64,000 nucleotides of DNA from Lanius collurio (lineage: Eukaryota > Chordata > Aves > Passeriformes > Laniidae), in the NCBI GenBank assembly GCA_020086605.1, contig JACBWW010000004.1:7883382-7947381 (forward strand). Reading direction: 5' to 3'. Positions 12,901-24,707 of the stretch are shown piece after piece (within the stretch, counting starts at the first letter, position 1; each line of letters opens with the position of its first letter). The notes under the pieces are model-generated. The model was given only the letters and a program-made list of their open reading frames with translations, was not told where the DNA came from and searched no databases. The translations under genes and the position numbers were made by a program.

Positions 12901-15900
12901 TCTTTGCTCAACTCCTATAGGTAATCATTTTGTAGAATGAAGCATGAGATTTGATTATCCTCATTATCTTAGTTCAAATAGCTCCAAAAGTTGCTACTTG
13001 TCATGAAACATACAGCTCTTTAAAAAATCCAGTTATGGTATTTGACTTACTGACCTATTCTGGCATTAAATTGCACAGTATGACAATTCGCTGTGAAAAT
13101 TCAAGTCCTTTTTTTCCTCTATGTATATTGCCTCTAGTTTAAAGGAAGGAGCTTTGGATCTCTTACCTTTTCCTTCCCTCTTTTTTCTTTTCTTTTTTTT
13201 TTTTTTTGTGAGGCACGACAAAGAGAAGGGTTGGTTTTCACTAATACCGTTCACATACTTTAATTTTTCAACCTTGTTCATTCGAGTAATTCTATTTTCC
13301 AAGCAAAATTCTGAAGGGGTCATTGAACAGTTTGGGATCTTGACAGAGATTTTTTCAATGAACATCCTTAATAGGGATGTTCTGAGATTCCTATGTTGAG
13401 CCTCACTGTAAAGTGAATATATTAGTAGAAAGACATATATCTCTGTGTATCATGTAAATGCATAGGGATTCTTACAGTTTCCTTTCCCTTTAGTCATTGC
13501 AGATCAGACCAGAACAAAAAGATAAGAAACTTGTTCTTTCTGGTACTCTGGTTGTGGGTGGTACTTGTCCATATCACTAACTAGCAGACTAATTAATTTA
13601 GATGGTCTGTAGACTCCTGCCATGGAAATAACACACATGTAAACAAGTGGGTAAAAGTTTTAGGTCACCAATTCGTACAGCAGTCCATGTTCCTGCTCTC
13701 TTCTATTTCTGTCTTCCCTCAGTGTCATGTGCTTTATGACAGAGGGGTTTTATGTCCCTGCGTGTCCATGTTTTCACACACCTTTTATTCATTGATTCAT
13801 TCCTTTTTTTTTTTTCCCCAATTGAGAGTTTCTCAGGATGGTTGTCACAGCTGCAATTCTTGCTTGGCAGCATTTAAATGCATGCTAAACAAAAGTCTCT
13901 GTCTTGCCCATCTCAAATATAGGCAAGTTAGTTGATAAATAGCCTTATGCCACCCCAGGGTGTGATTATACTTTGAGATAGCACCACCCGTAGGATGGGT
14001 GAAGGCCCTTTGATTTTGGCCCTGTGTCTAATCATGTGTTTTAACTCTTTCCAAGTGCTGGGTTTCTGTTGATCTCAGCAATTTTGTACATGTTGCAACT
14101 GATATGGTTACTGATATACCTGATAATTTAGCTGGCATCAGTGAAGGAAACCATTTGGTTGGGCTCGGCAGAGCTGCTCCAAGACTGCAGTCATCATTTG
14201 GTTAATATGCCAGGTTACTGGCAAACTTTTCCACTGCCTCCTTCTGTTGTTTTCTGCAAAGCATTATTGTGGTTGAGAGTCATGATAATCCCATCCATTG
14301 GTTTTGGTTCTTGCTAACCTTAATGCTGCTCTTGGTTTCACCTGGGCATGTACTTACCAACTTTCTTGTCCCCTTTGCACCTCACAGAAAGAGACTTGTA
14401 GTGTTCCCTGTGTGCAAATTCTGTTATGTTCCATTTTTCAGGTGGAGTTTTCATGGATTCCTGGTGTTGCTCTTCAGCACGTCTTTGAGAGTTGCAAGCA
14501 GTTTAATAAGTGGGCGAATCTCTATTCTACCCATAGCTTTTACTTGTTTCAGTTTAGGTATTGAAGAGTTGTTTTAATGTTAGAATGAGGGAATGTTAGA
14601 ATGTTAGAAGAACAAAATTCTACAATTGACTCCAGGCATAGTATGGTAAAGCTTGCACTTGCAGTTTGTGTGCTTCCCATCTGTTGTAATATACATTTAC
14701 ACAAGACTGACAGAGGAAAGTTGCTTAACGTAAATTACATTTGCATTGGCTTTAAATCTATATATTATACTATCAGAAAAGAGAATAATAAATTCCAAAG
14801 CATTTAAAACCACAAATACACCGAGAAAGTAACTTGTCCTGATTTCCTTATATTTTCACTAGTATAAATCTGGAATAATTTTGTTAAAATAGTGGGATTA
14901 TTTTCATTTATACTGTAGCTTTATTATAGAAGCACTACATACTTATGCAACAACTGCAGTAAGAAAGGGGCCGTTGTTTGAGGTTCAGTGGCCCTACATG
15001 GGAGCAAGAGAGAGGAGCTGGATGCATGCTGGGACTATATCCAGCAGTTAGTGTCTGCAGGTCTTGGGTCTTCGATTGTAAGAGAACATGTTATTCTGGA
15101 ATGCTGCCTGGCTATATCTTTATATAATATTCACTTCTCAATAAGCCAAATAAGCTAAAAACTGTTTAACTGAAGTATAGACCTGTCACCTTCACTACTC
15201 ACTCATTTCCTTAGCTTGTAAACTTTGGGTTCTCAAAATTGTAGTTGTTAGATGCTTAAATGCTTTTACATGTAAAAAAACCCTCCTGTTTTCAGATGCA
15301 TTCTGGTTGCAACTCATTTGGATTGCATAATATGAATGCCTAACAGTCTGGCTGCTTAAAAAGGGCTAATTTTCTAGGTATGGAGGGGAAAGAGCTCTTA
15401 AAGATGTTCCCACAGATATCTAAATGGAAGGAAGTTGATATTCCTTTATCCCATTTGCTTTTATTGAATGCTCCAGAAAAGGCATTTTCTAGCTGGGAGC
15501 AAGGTGTAGGTTTAGGATGTAAGGAAATCCTGGACTGTATTCACAGAGAATTAAATATTATTTATAAAAGCATCATTACTACATCTTAATTATTTATGTT
15601 TCAAAAAATGAATAATACATTTTCTGAGTGCTTGCTAATTATTAAATGACAGAAGTAACTCCACATTTCAACTAGCTTGTCTTTCCTGGCAACAACTTCA
15701 AATGAAGAAACAAGCAAAACTCCAGCACATTGCCCAAGACTTCTGAGAGCTCTAGTTTTTCCTAATGGCCGGGTGAGGAGAATGACTTTCAAACAGGAAA
15801 ATGAAAATTCCGCATTATTTTGGAGCACAAAGGCCTTCTAGGGCACTGAGTCATTTAGGGTGAACACCCTGCAAACTTCCCCTTTTGCTTTCTCCAAGTG

Positions 15901-17033
15901 CAAATGCCAGTGACATTACTTACATAGGTGACATTAATGTTCCTTATATTAGCACTCTTTCGGACACAGAAAAATATCCAAAGACCTTGTTCTCAGAAAC
16001 ACTGTAACCCCAAATTTATGAGCTTTATTGAGCCAATACTTGCTGCTGACATCTTCAATTTAATGGGAAATACAAATATTGCACCTAGGAGAGAATGAAG
16101 AAAATCAGAACTAAATTTTACAGTAAATCCAATGGGAAAAAACAAAACTTGCCAGCTAAGTTTCATGCTACTAATTCTTCTTACTCAGCTCTTGTTCTCT
16201 GAGAAAGGAGTTTTATTGAATTGTTGATCATATCCTCCAGTATGTCCTGGACAGTCCTTCTATGATTGGCATAGTTCTGGATATGATTCTTAATGAAAAT
16301 GAGGTGGCAAAGGGTGACCTCTTTTTTTTTGTGAAAATTTCAACAAACTTTGGTAAAAGGTCATTGATCTTACCAATGACAGAAATTTGTTCCTTTCCTC
16401 CCTAGGCAGAAATGGAAAGTTTACTGGACATGGAGGGTACCACCAAAACCTTACCAAAGCTCCTGATTATCAGGCAGGAAAGGTGCAGAGCTCAGGGAGA
16501 CCTCCTGGTTCTACTTCCAGCTGCAGGCACAATTAAAGCCTGGTGGTACTTGAGACTGCTGTAGATTGAGAACAGCCAAGCCAAGCCTAGAGGCTTCTTT
16601 CTCTGCCTGGAGTTTATCAATTAACTTGAAACTTTTTATGTTTCAGCTCTAGCTGGAAGCTTCATTTGAACTTCCTCCGCAGACTTTAATTTCCATTTGA
16701 TCTTAGAGAAACACCATCAAATAGTTTGGGTTCTATAAAGCTGAGAGATAACTTTATTGCTGTGTTTCATACCAAACTTAAAGAAAACATTCAGTGACTG
16801 CTGAAACATGATATTCTTGGAGTTCTTTAAAACCACAATAGAGCTATGATTATTTACGTACTTAAATGATGGCTTTTTTTAGTGGCAAGGTGGTGTACCT
16901 ATTGAGAAAAATCCAGGTAAGATGCCAGGGAAGAGAGGGATTGCAAAGTTTCCTACTTCCGATAATTATTTTTTACTGCCTTTGCAATCTGTTTTATTAC
17001 ATGTGGACAAGAGAAACCATGCACAGTGAACAA

Positions 17034-17036
<3 letters not shown>
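9966..17036. other. Unique AT-rich DNA, no gene supported
   Basis: Open frames reach about 107 codons but none has a recognisable domain or intron-exon structure. Simple sequence includes a GA-rich patch at 12103-12122, GT-rich words around 12350-12370, and pyrimidine tracts at about 13160-13207 and 13804-13815. A small 'gaatgttagaatgttagaa' reiteration occurs near 14590. I see nothing else that can be named. Confidence 0.5.

Positions 17037-17064
<28 letters not shown>
17037..17064. repeat. Poly-T tract (T28)
   Basis: Twenty-eight uninterrupted T bases are followed at once by an A-rich run. It could be read as the poly-A tail of a minus-strand retroposed copy, but no AATAAA-type signal (TTTATT on this strand) lies in the 40 bases to the right. 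It is therefore best called a homopolymer microsatellite. Confidence 0.9.
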
Positions 17065-17614
17065 GAAAAAAAAGAAGAAATCATATGCAATCATACTTGA
17101 ATTGAATTTTTTTCAAGTCTGGATAGACTTCTAGGTCTTACAACAATCCTCAACCAAATTCTGAAAGAGCCATAACTTTTGTATGCCACATGTGGCAGTG
17201 CTAGCACTGTAAAAGCATATATTAAAAACTTAGGATGGAGTTGTAGACAATTAACAGGCTGTCTACAAAGTCCAGCAGAGCTTTTGAGAAATTCTAGTCA
17301 CATATATAAACTGAATTATGCAGGTCTTGTCAACAACTGCCTCAGAAGCATATAACTGGTATGGAGGAATAAGGGAGGATAAAAGTATGTGTTCATCCTT
17401 TTAGAAAAAGGGAAAAGGAGTCTTTTATACAATGTTTGAGAACTGCTTGTAGGGGTCAGAACATTTGTAATCCCATGTCAAACCTAAGACAAAAGACATT
17501 TGACTGAGAGGATAAACAGATGTAAATACCAAAATGGCAGTTTTTGGCATCTGTCCAGAGGTTAGAGTTGTTCTCCCAAAGGTTGAGCTGGTTAGACAAT
17601 TAAAACAATGCTTT

Positions 17615-17616
<2 letters not shown>
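17065..17616. other. Sequence between two poly-T tracts, nothing recognised
   Basis: These 552 bases lie between two long T runs. I looked for a retroposed gene body or SINE head between them and found none. Confidence 0.5.

Positions 17617-17649
<33 letters not shown>
17617..17649. repeat. Poly-T tract (T33)
   Basis: Thirty-three uninterrupted T bases follow 'cttttc'. As at 17037, no polyadenylation signal is visible on the minus strand next to it, so origin as a retroposon tail is not supported. Confidence 0.9.
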
Positions 17650-17650
<1 letters not shown>

Positions 17651-20600
17651 TGTCTATTTCCAACCTCTCTCTCCTTCTTTTAAAGTATTTGTATTTTGAA
17701 AGACAATGTATATAAAAAAGAAAAGTAAATAAAGACATCTTAATTTTCTAAAGATCAAAATGAGGAGATTAGACTACATTCCAGCATGTCTGAATCTATG
17801 TCCTCTCACAACCTTTTATGAAGGAGACCACATTGGTTGCCAGAAGAAAAAAAACAGCAACAAAAACCCAAAACCAAAACCAAAAGACAACCTGTGTGTC
17901 TTTGTGAAGTACTGAAATATGCCCAGAGATCTATAGCAGATTTTTAGATATATGTCTGACTCTGATCTCTCTACATACTGGCTTAAATCAAGAGGAACTC
18001 CTGACTTGTGAAAAGTTAATATAAGATCAAAATCAGAACTATGTACTTCATTAAGGTCATGACCAAGATATTTATTGTGGTTTGAGAACAGACAAGATTA
18101 AACCGCTACAATGCCAATAGTTGCACATTGTGTGGGATTGTTGGGGAAGGAATTTAAAAGAAGTCATTGCAAGCAGGCTCCTCCCTCCTATGTATTTTGT
18201 TTATATATCAAGGCAAATGAACACACTGTATTTTGTAACTGATGGAGTAAGTCATGTGTTTGATATAGCTTAAAGGCCTATACCTTAGCACCAAAATGTT
18301 GATAGCACAAGTTCTTGAAAGTTTCCTTGCTGAGATGAGTGATTACACAGCTACTGGTTGCCACTATGTTTATGCCTCCACATTTAAAAACTAATTCCCT
18401 ATCAAAATGACAACATGCAGGCCGATTTGCCTGCTGAAAATGAGGCAGTGTAAAAATAAAAAAGTAAATTATAAATAGATATGTAGGGCACGTATGTAAT
18501 TTCTCTGTTCTTCACTGTAAAGCCATTGGACCCAGCCAAGGGTGGGTTTTTTAGGCAGTGGTAGGCTGTCAGAGAATAGCATCACTCTGTTGTTGGGGGA
18601 CTAATCTGTGTGGCTGCCCCTTCCCCACGTGGTGCTACAGCAGCTTCCAAGAACAAGTTTAAACTTTTTGAATCTGACATTTGAAAGCAGTGGTACATGC
18701 AAGGTGTTAACTACTAGATCAACTTCCACGTGGCTGCTTTGAATGAGCTATTTGGTTTCCATTATTGTTCAGATTTCTTTTATGCTAAAAGTGTTTCCAA
18801 AGCCTAAATATGAAAAGTAATAGAAAACATAGAGAGATATGTGTTCATACTTGAAATGTACTTTTTCTTGGTTTTTGCTAATTTCTTTGCATCAGCCTTT
18901 GGAGAAAAAAAAAAGTCTATTTCCACTAATCACACATATACAACAGGAGAACCATATAAGGAAAGCACCTTACTTTAATTAATACTGTCTTTGCAACTTC
19001 ACTCTTTATCAGGCATTGAACACAGTTTTGAGACAGAGATATACTCATTTTTAATTCAGACTGTTTGCTCCATAAGATACTGAACTGCTAATCTTAGTTG
19101 ATTAGGACTTTGGGGCCTGATTTTCAAAGATGGATGATAAAAAGCAATAAATTTTTATTTTCAGCTTGATTCTGCAAAGCTTTGCCTCCAACAAAGAGGG
19201 AAGTTTGTAGTAAATTACAAGTGCCAACTGCTTATGTTAGTAATTCTCCTAAGAGTAAATGAAGCAATGTATTTTCACTAGCTGTATGCTTCTGAATATT
19301 GACAGGGAGTTTTAGCAAATTTTGGGCATTACTACAGTTGTTTTTCAGTGAAGAAGGAAGTGTGTCTTTTAATCTACCTGTAAGACACTAGAGAAAATTG
19401 AAAATCTTGTTCTTCGAGAAGAAGGTTTCTACTTGCCCAAATTCAATAGGACATAATTCGATAGGACAACTTGATATGACACATTTTGGTCATTCAGGCT
19501 TTTAGTTGTCAGCCTAGCCCCAAATATCAGCAAGATTCTCCTTTAGTTTGCTTCTAGAAAGTTCCTTATATATAATTCCTCTTTTAGTCTATTGTTTTGC
19601 ACACAGAGATTTGGAAATGTATCAAAGTAAAAAGGGGAATAGTTGCATCTACTCTAAGCAGCAAAGGTCTGCCATGCACTGCCTGACATAGAGTATTTGA
19701 TTTCACCAGTCTCATTCTGCTACCCTGTGCAAGTCATGTAAAACTACTTGTAAACTACAGGTAGTGATGCATACTTGCAAATGTTCTGGGGGAGGCTTGA
19801 TCAGTTAATATTGTAAAGCATTTGAGATAGCAATGGAGAGAGCATTGCACTTTATCACAACTTACTGCCATTGTAATCTTTTATCTGCTCACTTTGCATG
19901 CGTATGAATGAATGCTCAGATGCACGAGCCCGAAGTCTTTCCCATTCAGACTCCTCTAATATCCTCTCATTACCTGTACCTAAAGGTCTTTCAGTACAGA
20001 TATTAGGAACGATTTCCCCTTATCCTAACCTGTCCATTTAATGGTTGCTGTTCTCAAGTCCTGTGAATAGCTGCTAGTGACACAGAGATTCAATTTTTTG
20101 CTAACTTACACCTACATACTTCTGATCCTTCTGTTTTCCTGGGTCTTTTCACAACTGTAATATGCAAGACCAGCCTTTAACTGTTCTTTGATGTGTCAAG
20201 AGGCACAGGAGTTACAGAATTTCAGCGAAAGAGATAGAGAGGTGGCTACTTATTCAAATTTTGCAACTTCCCCCAAAACCAGGCTGTATTTATGTCAGCT
20301 GAAACTGGATTCTGGCCCATGGTGCATGGACACTGCTAATGTTGCAAACACTCCCATAATTCAACTATTACAAGTAGTAGTGGTAGTAAAATAATCTTAT
20401 CTTCAACTCATCAGAGCTTTTTTAATTGAATTTTACTTAACATGAGTGTTGAAAGAGCCAGGCTCAACATGCAGCCTTGACTTTGAAACCTCTGGCATTT
20501 TGTGGGTGTTAGTCACATCCTTAAAATTACAGTAATACAGTTTTTGTGGCTTAATATTTACATATTTTTATTGCTGTCTGAAAGATAAATGGGAAGAGGA

Positions 20601-23600
20601 TGATCAGAGGAGAAGCCTGAAGCAGGATTTTAATATGTTGAATTAAAAAAGTAGATAGAGATATATTTATATATATGGGAATGTGAACTTAAGGTTGCAT
20701 AGGTAAATTAAAGACATTAAAAGACAAAAAAGCAATGGCTGGCAAAGCAACATTTAGTTGGCGCATAGAAACGCACTGTATTTTGTGGAGTGTGTGTAGT
20801 GGGACATCTGAAACTGAGGGAAAAATATTCTGGAAGTTCAGGCAGCTGAAATAACATTGCCAAAGAAGTCAAAAGGAATCACAGTCTTTACATCTTTATT
20901 GTAACTTTGTTGCAGTAACATTTAAAACAAAAGGCCAAATTGGAAACTAACTTCCCAGAGTTCCTCTGATGGATAGTTCTAAACAAGGAACTGAAGATAA
21001 AGTGAATTTTTCCACTTATTTTGTGACAGAGTTACACAACCCAACTCATTTTAAACCACCTTGATGCACACTGCTAACGTCCCCAGTACCTGCATTGTAC
21101 ATCGTGAAAAAAGAGGTGTTGGCTCACAAACAAATTCTCTTCCCTGTTAGACTGTGAGCTTGGGAGAAAGGACCAACTACAGAGAATGAGAACTCCTGCC
21201 AGATTCACACCCCCCCACACTCCGCCTTAAAAACTAACTTTTGACCCTCTCTACCCAAGGACAGAGGATTTCCCTTTATGACCCCATTAATATCATGAGT
21301 GAGTCAAGGAGAATGGAAAATGGTGACTTCTGCTAGGAAGGAGGCCTGTGTCCTTGCAGGGACCTCCAGGTGCTTTTTCAGCTCTTTTCTCCTATATGGC
21401 ATACAAGAATGGACAGCATTCATAGGGAACATTGCAGTGCATGTCATGTTATGTATTTCTGGGTTTTGAAATTAGCAGAATGTAGAGCAGGACAAAGAAT
21501 AACCCAGGCAAACATTCAGAGAATCATGTCCCAAAACCTTGAGCATTCCTCACCTCAAGAGACAAAAAGCAAGAGTTTCATTGGTAAAGGCTAAATAAAA
21601 AGAGCAAGGACATGTTCTTCTAGGAAAGGGGAAATTACACATTCTTACTGCCTTATCCTAGGGTCATTTTTAGCCTTTGTTAGGAGATGCAGTAAAATGG
21701 TATAAATCTGAATTGGTCTATAGTGAGTGCAAAGGATATTTTGTTTATCAGAAGAAACAGATGAAAGTCCCAATGCACAAGTCCCCAAAGGGTCTTGAAG
21801 GTAGCTGAAGGCACAGGACTCCATTGAATCTGTAGTCTTTAAATGTGTTTTAATGAAGAAGAAAAGGGTTTTATAGCTTAGAGTGGGGAACTGGAGAGCA
21901 TGTGCTTTCTCTGACATCAGTGCCCCTGTGAAGTTTATGAGGCTCAAGTTGAACTGTGAGTTCAAGTGCAACCAAGGAGTGCTCAGAAAGAAGAGATCTG
22001 TCTCAGTAAGACTGACATCTCAGATACATACAACTATCGGCTTTTTGTTCATCTCATGAGAGAGGCCACTAATGCAACTAGACCAGCAGATTTATTCAGA
22101 GGAGCAAAATAATTCTGAAATTGTTTTCAAAATTATGGGAACAAATGCATGTTTTTTTCCCTCTACTTTGATATGTTTTGAAATGACAAGATGATCTGAC
22201 TCGAGCTTTCAAGGAGGTGGGGAGAAACAAACCCAGAACATTTACATCTCTTTTGGACCCAATCCAAATAGAATACTGACTAGTGAGAGCGTGTGAAAAT
22301 GGGTTATTATATTGGAAATCAGATTAGTGTTTTAGCTCTCAGGTTTTCTTAGGGAAAACAGTGATGTGATACAGGAACATAGATGCTGACTGTATTCATT
22401 ACAGTAAGTATTGTAAGAGTTCTGTGGGAGGCCATTCTGAGCCAAAAATCAATTGGTTAGGTCCAATGGGGGAAAAAAGTGTGTTCTTATCTCTCTCTTT
22501 AAAGAGAGGGCACTTCAGGTATTTCAGAAGGAAGGCTGTTATTAATTTGGGTTGTTTCCCATAGGAATGCTAGGCTGCTGTGGAGCCAAAATTCATGTTA
22601 GGACACATGCTTTAAGTTAATTGTTTGTGTGAGAGTAGATGGCTGCAGGTCAAGGTTGCCTGTTTAGTCTGGGAAAAGTACACAGGAGCACTTAACAGGG
22701 GAAATAAGAAAAAAGGAAGGCTTTATCCTCCAGTGCTGAGTTTGGAATAACCAGTTCTAGATGAAGCTGTAGGCTGAATCCAGGGAGTAAACTGGGTGGA
22801 GAGTTTGACTCCTTGAAAGCCAACATCAGCATTCCAGAGAAAAAAAGTCCCATTTGTGTGAGGTGATGATTATCTTCTTCCTGATTCTGAGCACCTCCTG
22901 AAACCAGTGGGAGCTGACAGTGCACAGCTCAGGCACAGAGATGCTCCTTTCCCTCTTTCAGGATTTGGAATTATTTTGGGGCTTCCTTAATGAACTCTAG
23001 TATTTTTCTTGCTAACAAAGACCTCATTAAACCAAATAATCTAAGGAAGCAAATGAAAAAAGCTTTGCTTGCAAGGTACACCACCCTTTTTAATTTGCGT
23101 TTTCAGCCTTCAACACACTATTTGCTACAAGTGAGATCAAGATGACTGCTTGTTTTCTCAGCCTACAAGTCCTTTCTTTGGTTCCTTTTTAGAACTTTAT
23201 AGACTATATTCTTAAGGCTCATTGTACCACAAATGTTTTTTCAGAAATGCATCTTGCCAGCCCTCAAAAAATGGATCACACTAAATGTAAAGGAAAAATT
23301 TAGAACTAACTGGTTGTAAGTGCAACCTTGATTCATACAAAGGCATATTCAACAGTCTACTGAATTTAACTGGAGGATTTGTGCAGTAAGACAGCAGGTC
23401 CCAAAGTGAGAGAAGCATTGCAATTTGGTCCTTAATATGGTATAAAGCAATTTTAGTACAAATTGTGAAAAATATATCATCCTTTAATATCTTATTTCAT
23501 GAATATCAATAAAATCCCCTGACATAATTGTGTCTTTATAAGAGAATTGCATGTTGGCTAGAAAAACATTATTATATCTTGGAACTGCTTTCTGACCAAG

Positions 23601-24318
23601 TGTGGACCTATGGAAGTAACCCTTTGTAAGTAAATATGCAGGGATTTTTTTTGCCACATAACAACACTGATAGACACTGTGCTGAAAGAGAAACACCCGT
23701 GAATCACTTGGATTTATTTGCAAGCAAATCTCTCCTTTCTACTGGTTCTCTTAAATCCAAGTGTCATTTTGAGATTCAGCAGCCATTATAAGCTTGAAGG
23801 GCTGAATGCTGAAAGTCTGTAACAATTTTTTTCCATAAATTGAAAATGTCTATGACCATGTGGAAATTATGTTGCTCATGTGGATGAATATGGGCTCTCA
23901 CCAGAGGCACAGTTCACATTAAGTCTCAGTATTACACTGACGTGTTTCTGCAGTTCTTTGTGAAAGAACATTATTCTTGAGCCAACCTGGTCAAGGTTGA
24001 GAATACAGGGGCAGAAACTTTAAATCTGTTGGCAGATCTGCTGCAGCCTATTGTATATCTCTGAGCACACTACAGTGCTTCTGTTCTCATCCTCATCCTT
24101 TGTCTGCATAGCGTATATAGGCTGAAAAATCTTTGAGGCAAGAACTTTCCCACTGTGTTTGCAAAGGGGATCTGATCTCACTTAGGTCCCTAAGGCATTA
24201 CTAAAGTAAAAATAATAAGAATAATTGCTTTCAAAATTGGAAAAGGAAAGAATATTTCTTTATTTTCAGAGACTGAATAAGTTTTTATATTACATCCATA
24301 GCTCCTCTTTTTTTTTTT
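17650..24318. other. Unique AT-rich DNA, no gene supported
   Basis: Nothing coding is supported; open frames stay below about 110 codons. An A/C-rich patch lies at about 17850-17895. Around 19110-19180, 'ggcctgattttcaaag' and 'cttgattctgcaaagc' recall very old amniote interspersed repeats, but only as short words. A perfect 16-base palindrome CTCTCTTTAAAGAGAG lies at 22493-22508. The interval ends in eleven T bases at the assembly gap. Confidence 0.5.
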
Positions 24319-24707
24319 NNNNNNNNNNNNNNNNNNNNNNNNNNNNNNNNNNNNNNNNNNNNNNNNNNNNNNNNNNNNNNNNNNNNNNNNNNNNNNNNNN
24401 NNNNNNNNNNNNNNNNNNNNNNNNNNNNNNNNNNNNNNNNNNNNNNNNNNNNNNNNNNNNNNNNNNNNNNNNNNNNNNNNNNNNNNNNNNNNNNNNNNNN
24501 NNNNNNNNNNNNNNNNNNNNNNNNNNNNNNNNNNNNNNNNNNNNNNNNNNNNNNNNNNNNNNNNNNNNNNNNNNNNNNNNNNNNNNNNNNNNNNNNNNNN
24601 NNNNNNNNNNNNNNNNNNNNNNNNNNNNNNNNNNNNNNNNNNNNNNNNNNNNNNNNNNNNNNNNNNNNNNNNNNNNNNNNNNNNNNNNNNNNNNNNNNNN
24701 NNNNNNN
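24319..24707. other. Assembly gap (389 N)
   Basis: The bases are unknown. The gap starts inside or just after an uninterrupted T run (24308-24318), so a homopolymer or simple repeat probably stopped the assembly. Open frames running through the N stretch have no meaning. Confidence 0.99.

Noticed and set aside
17037..17649. Poly-T tracts as poly-A tails of minus-strand processed pseudogenes
   Set aside because: No polyadenylation signal sits next to either tract and no gene body is recognisable beyond them.
19980..20030. CR1-like words 'gatattaggaacgatttcc'
   Set aside because: A single box without neighbours in the right order; may be chance.
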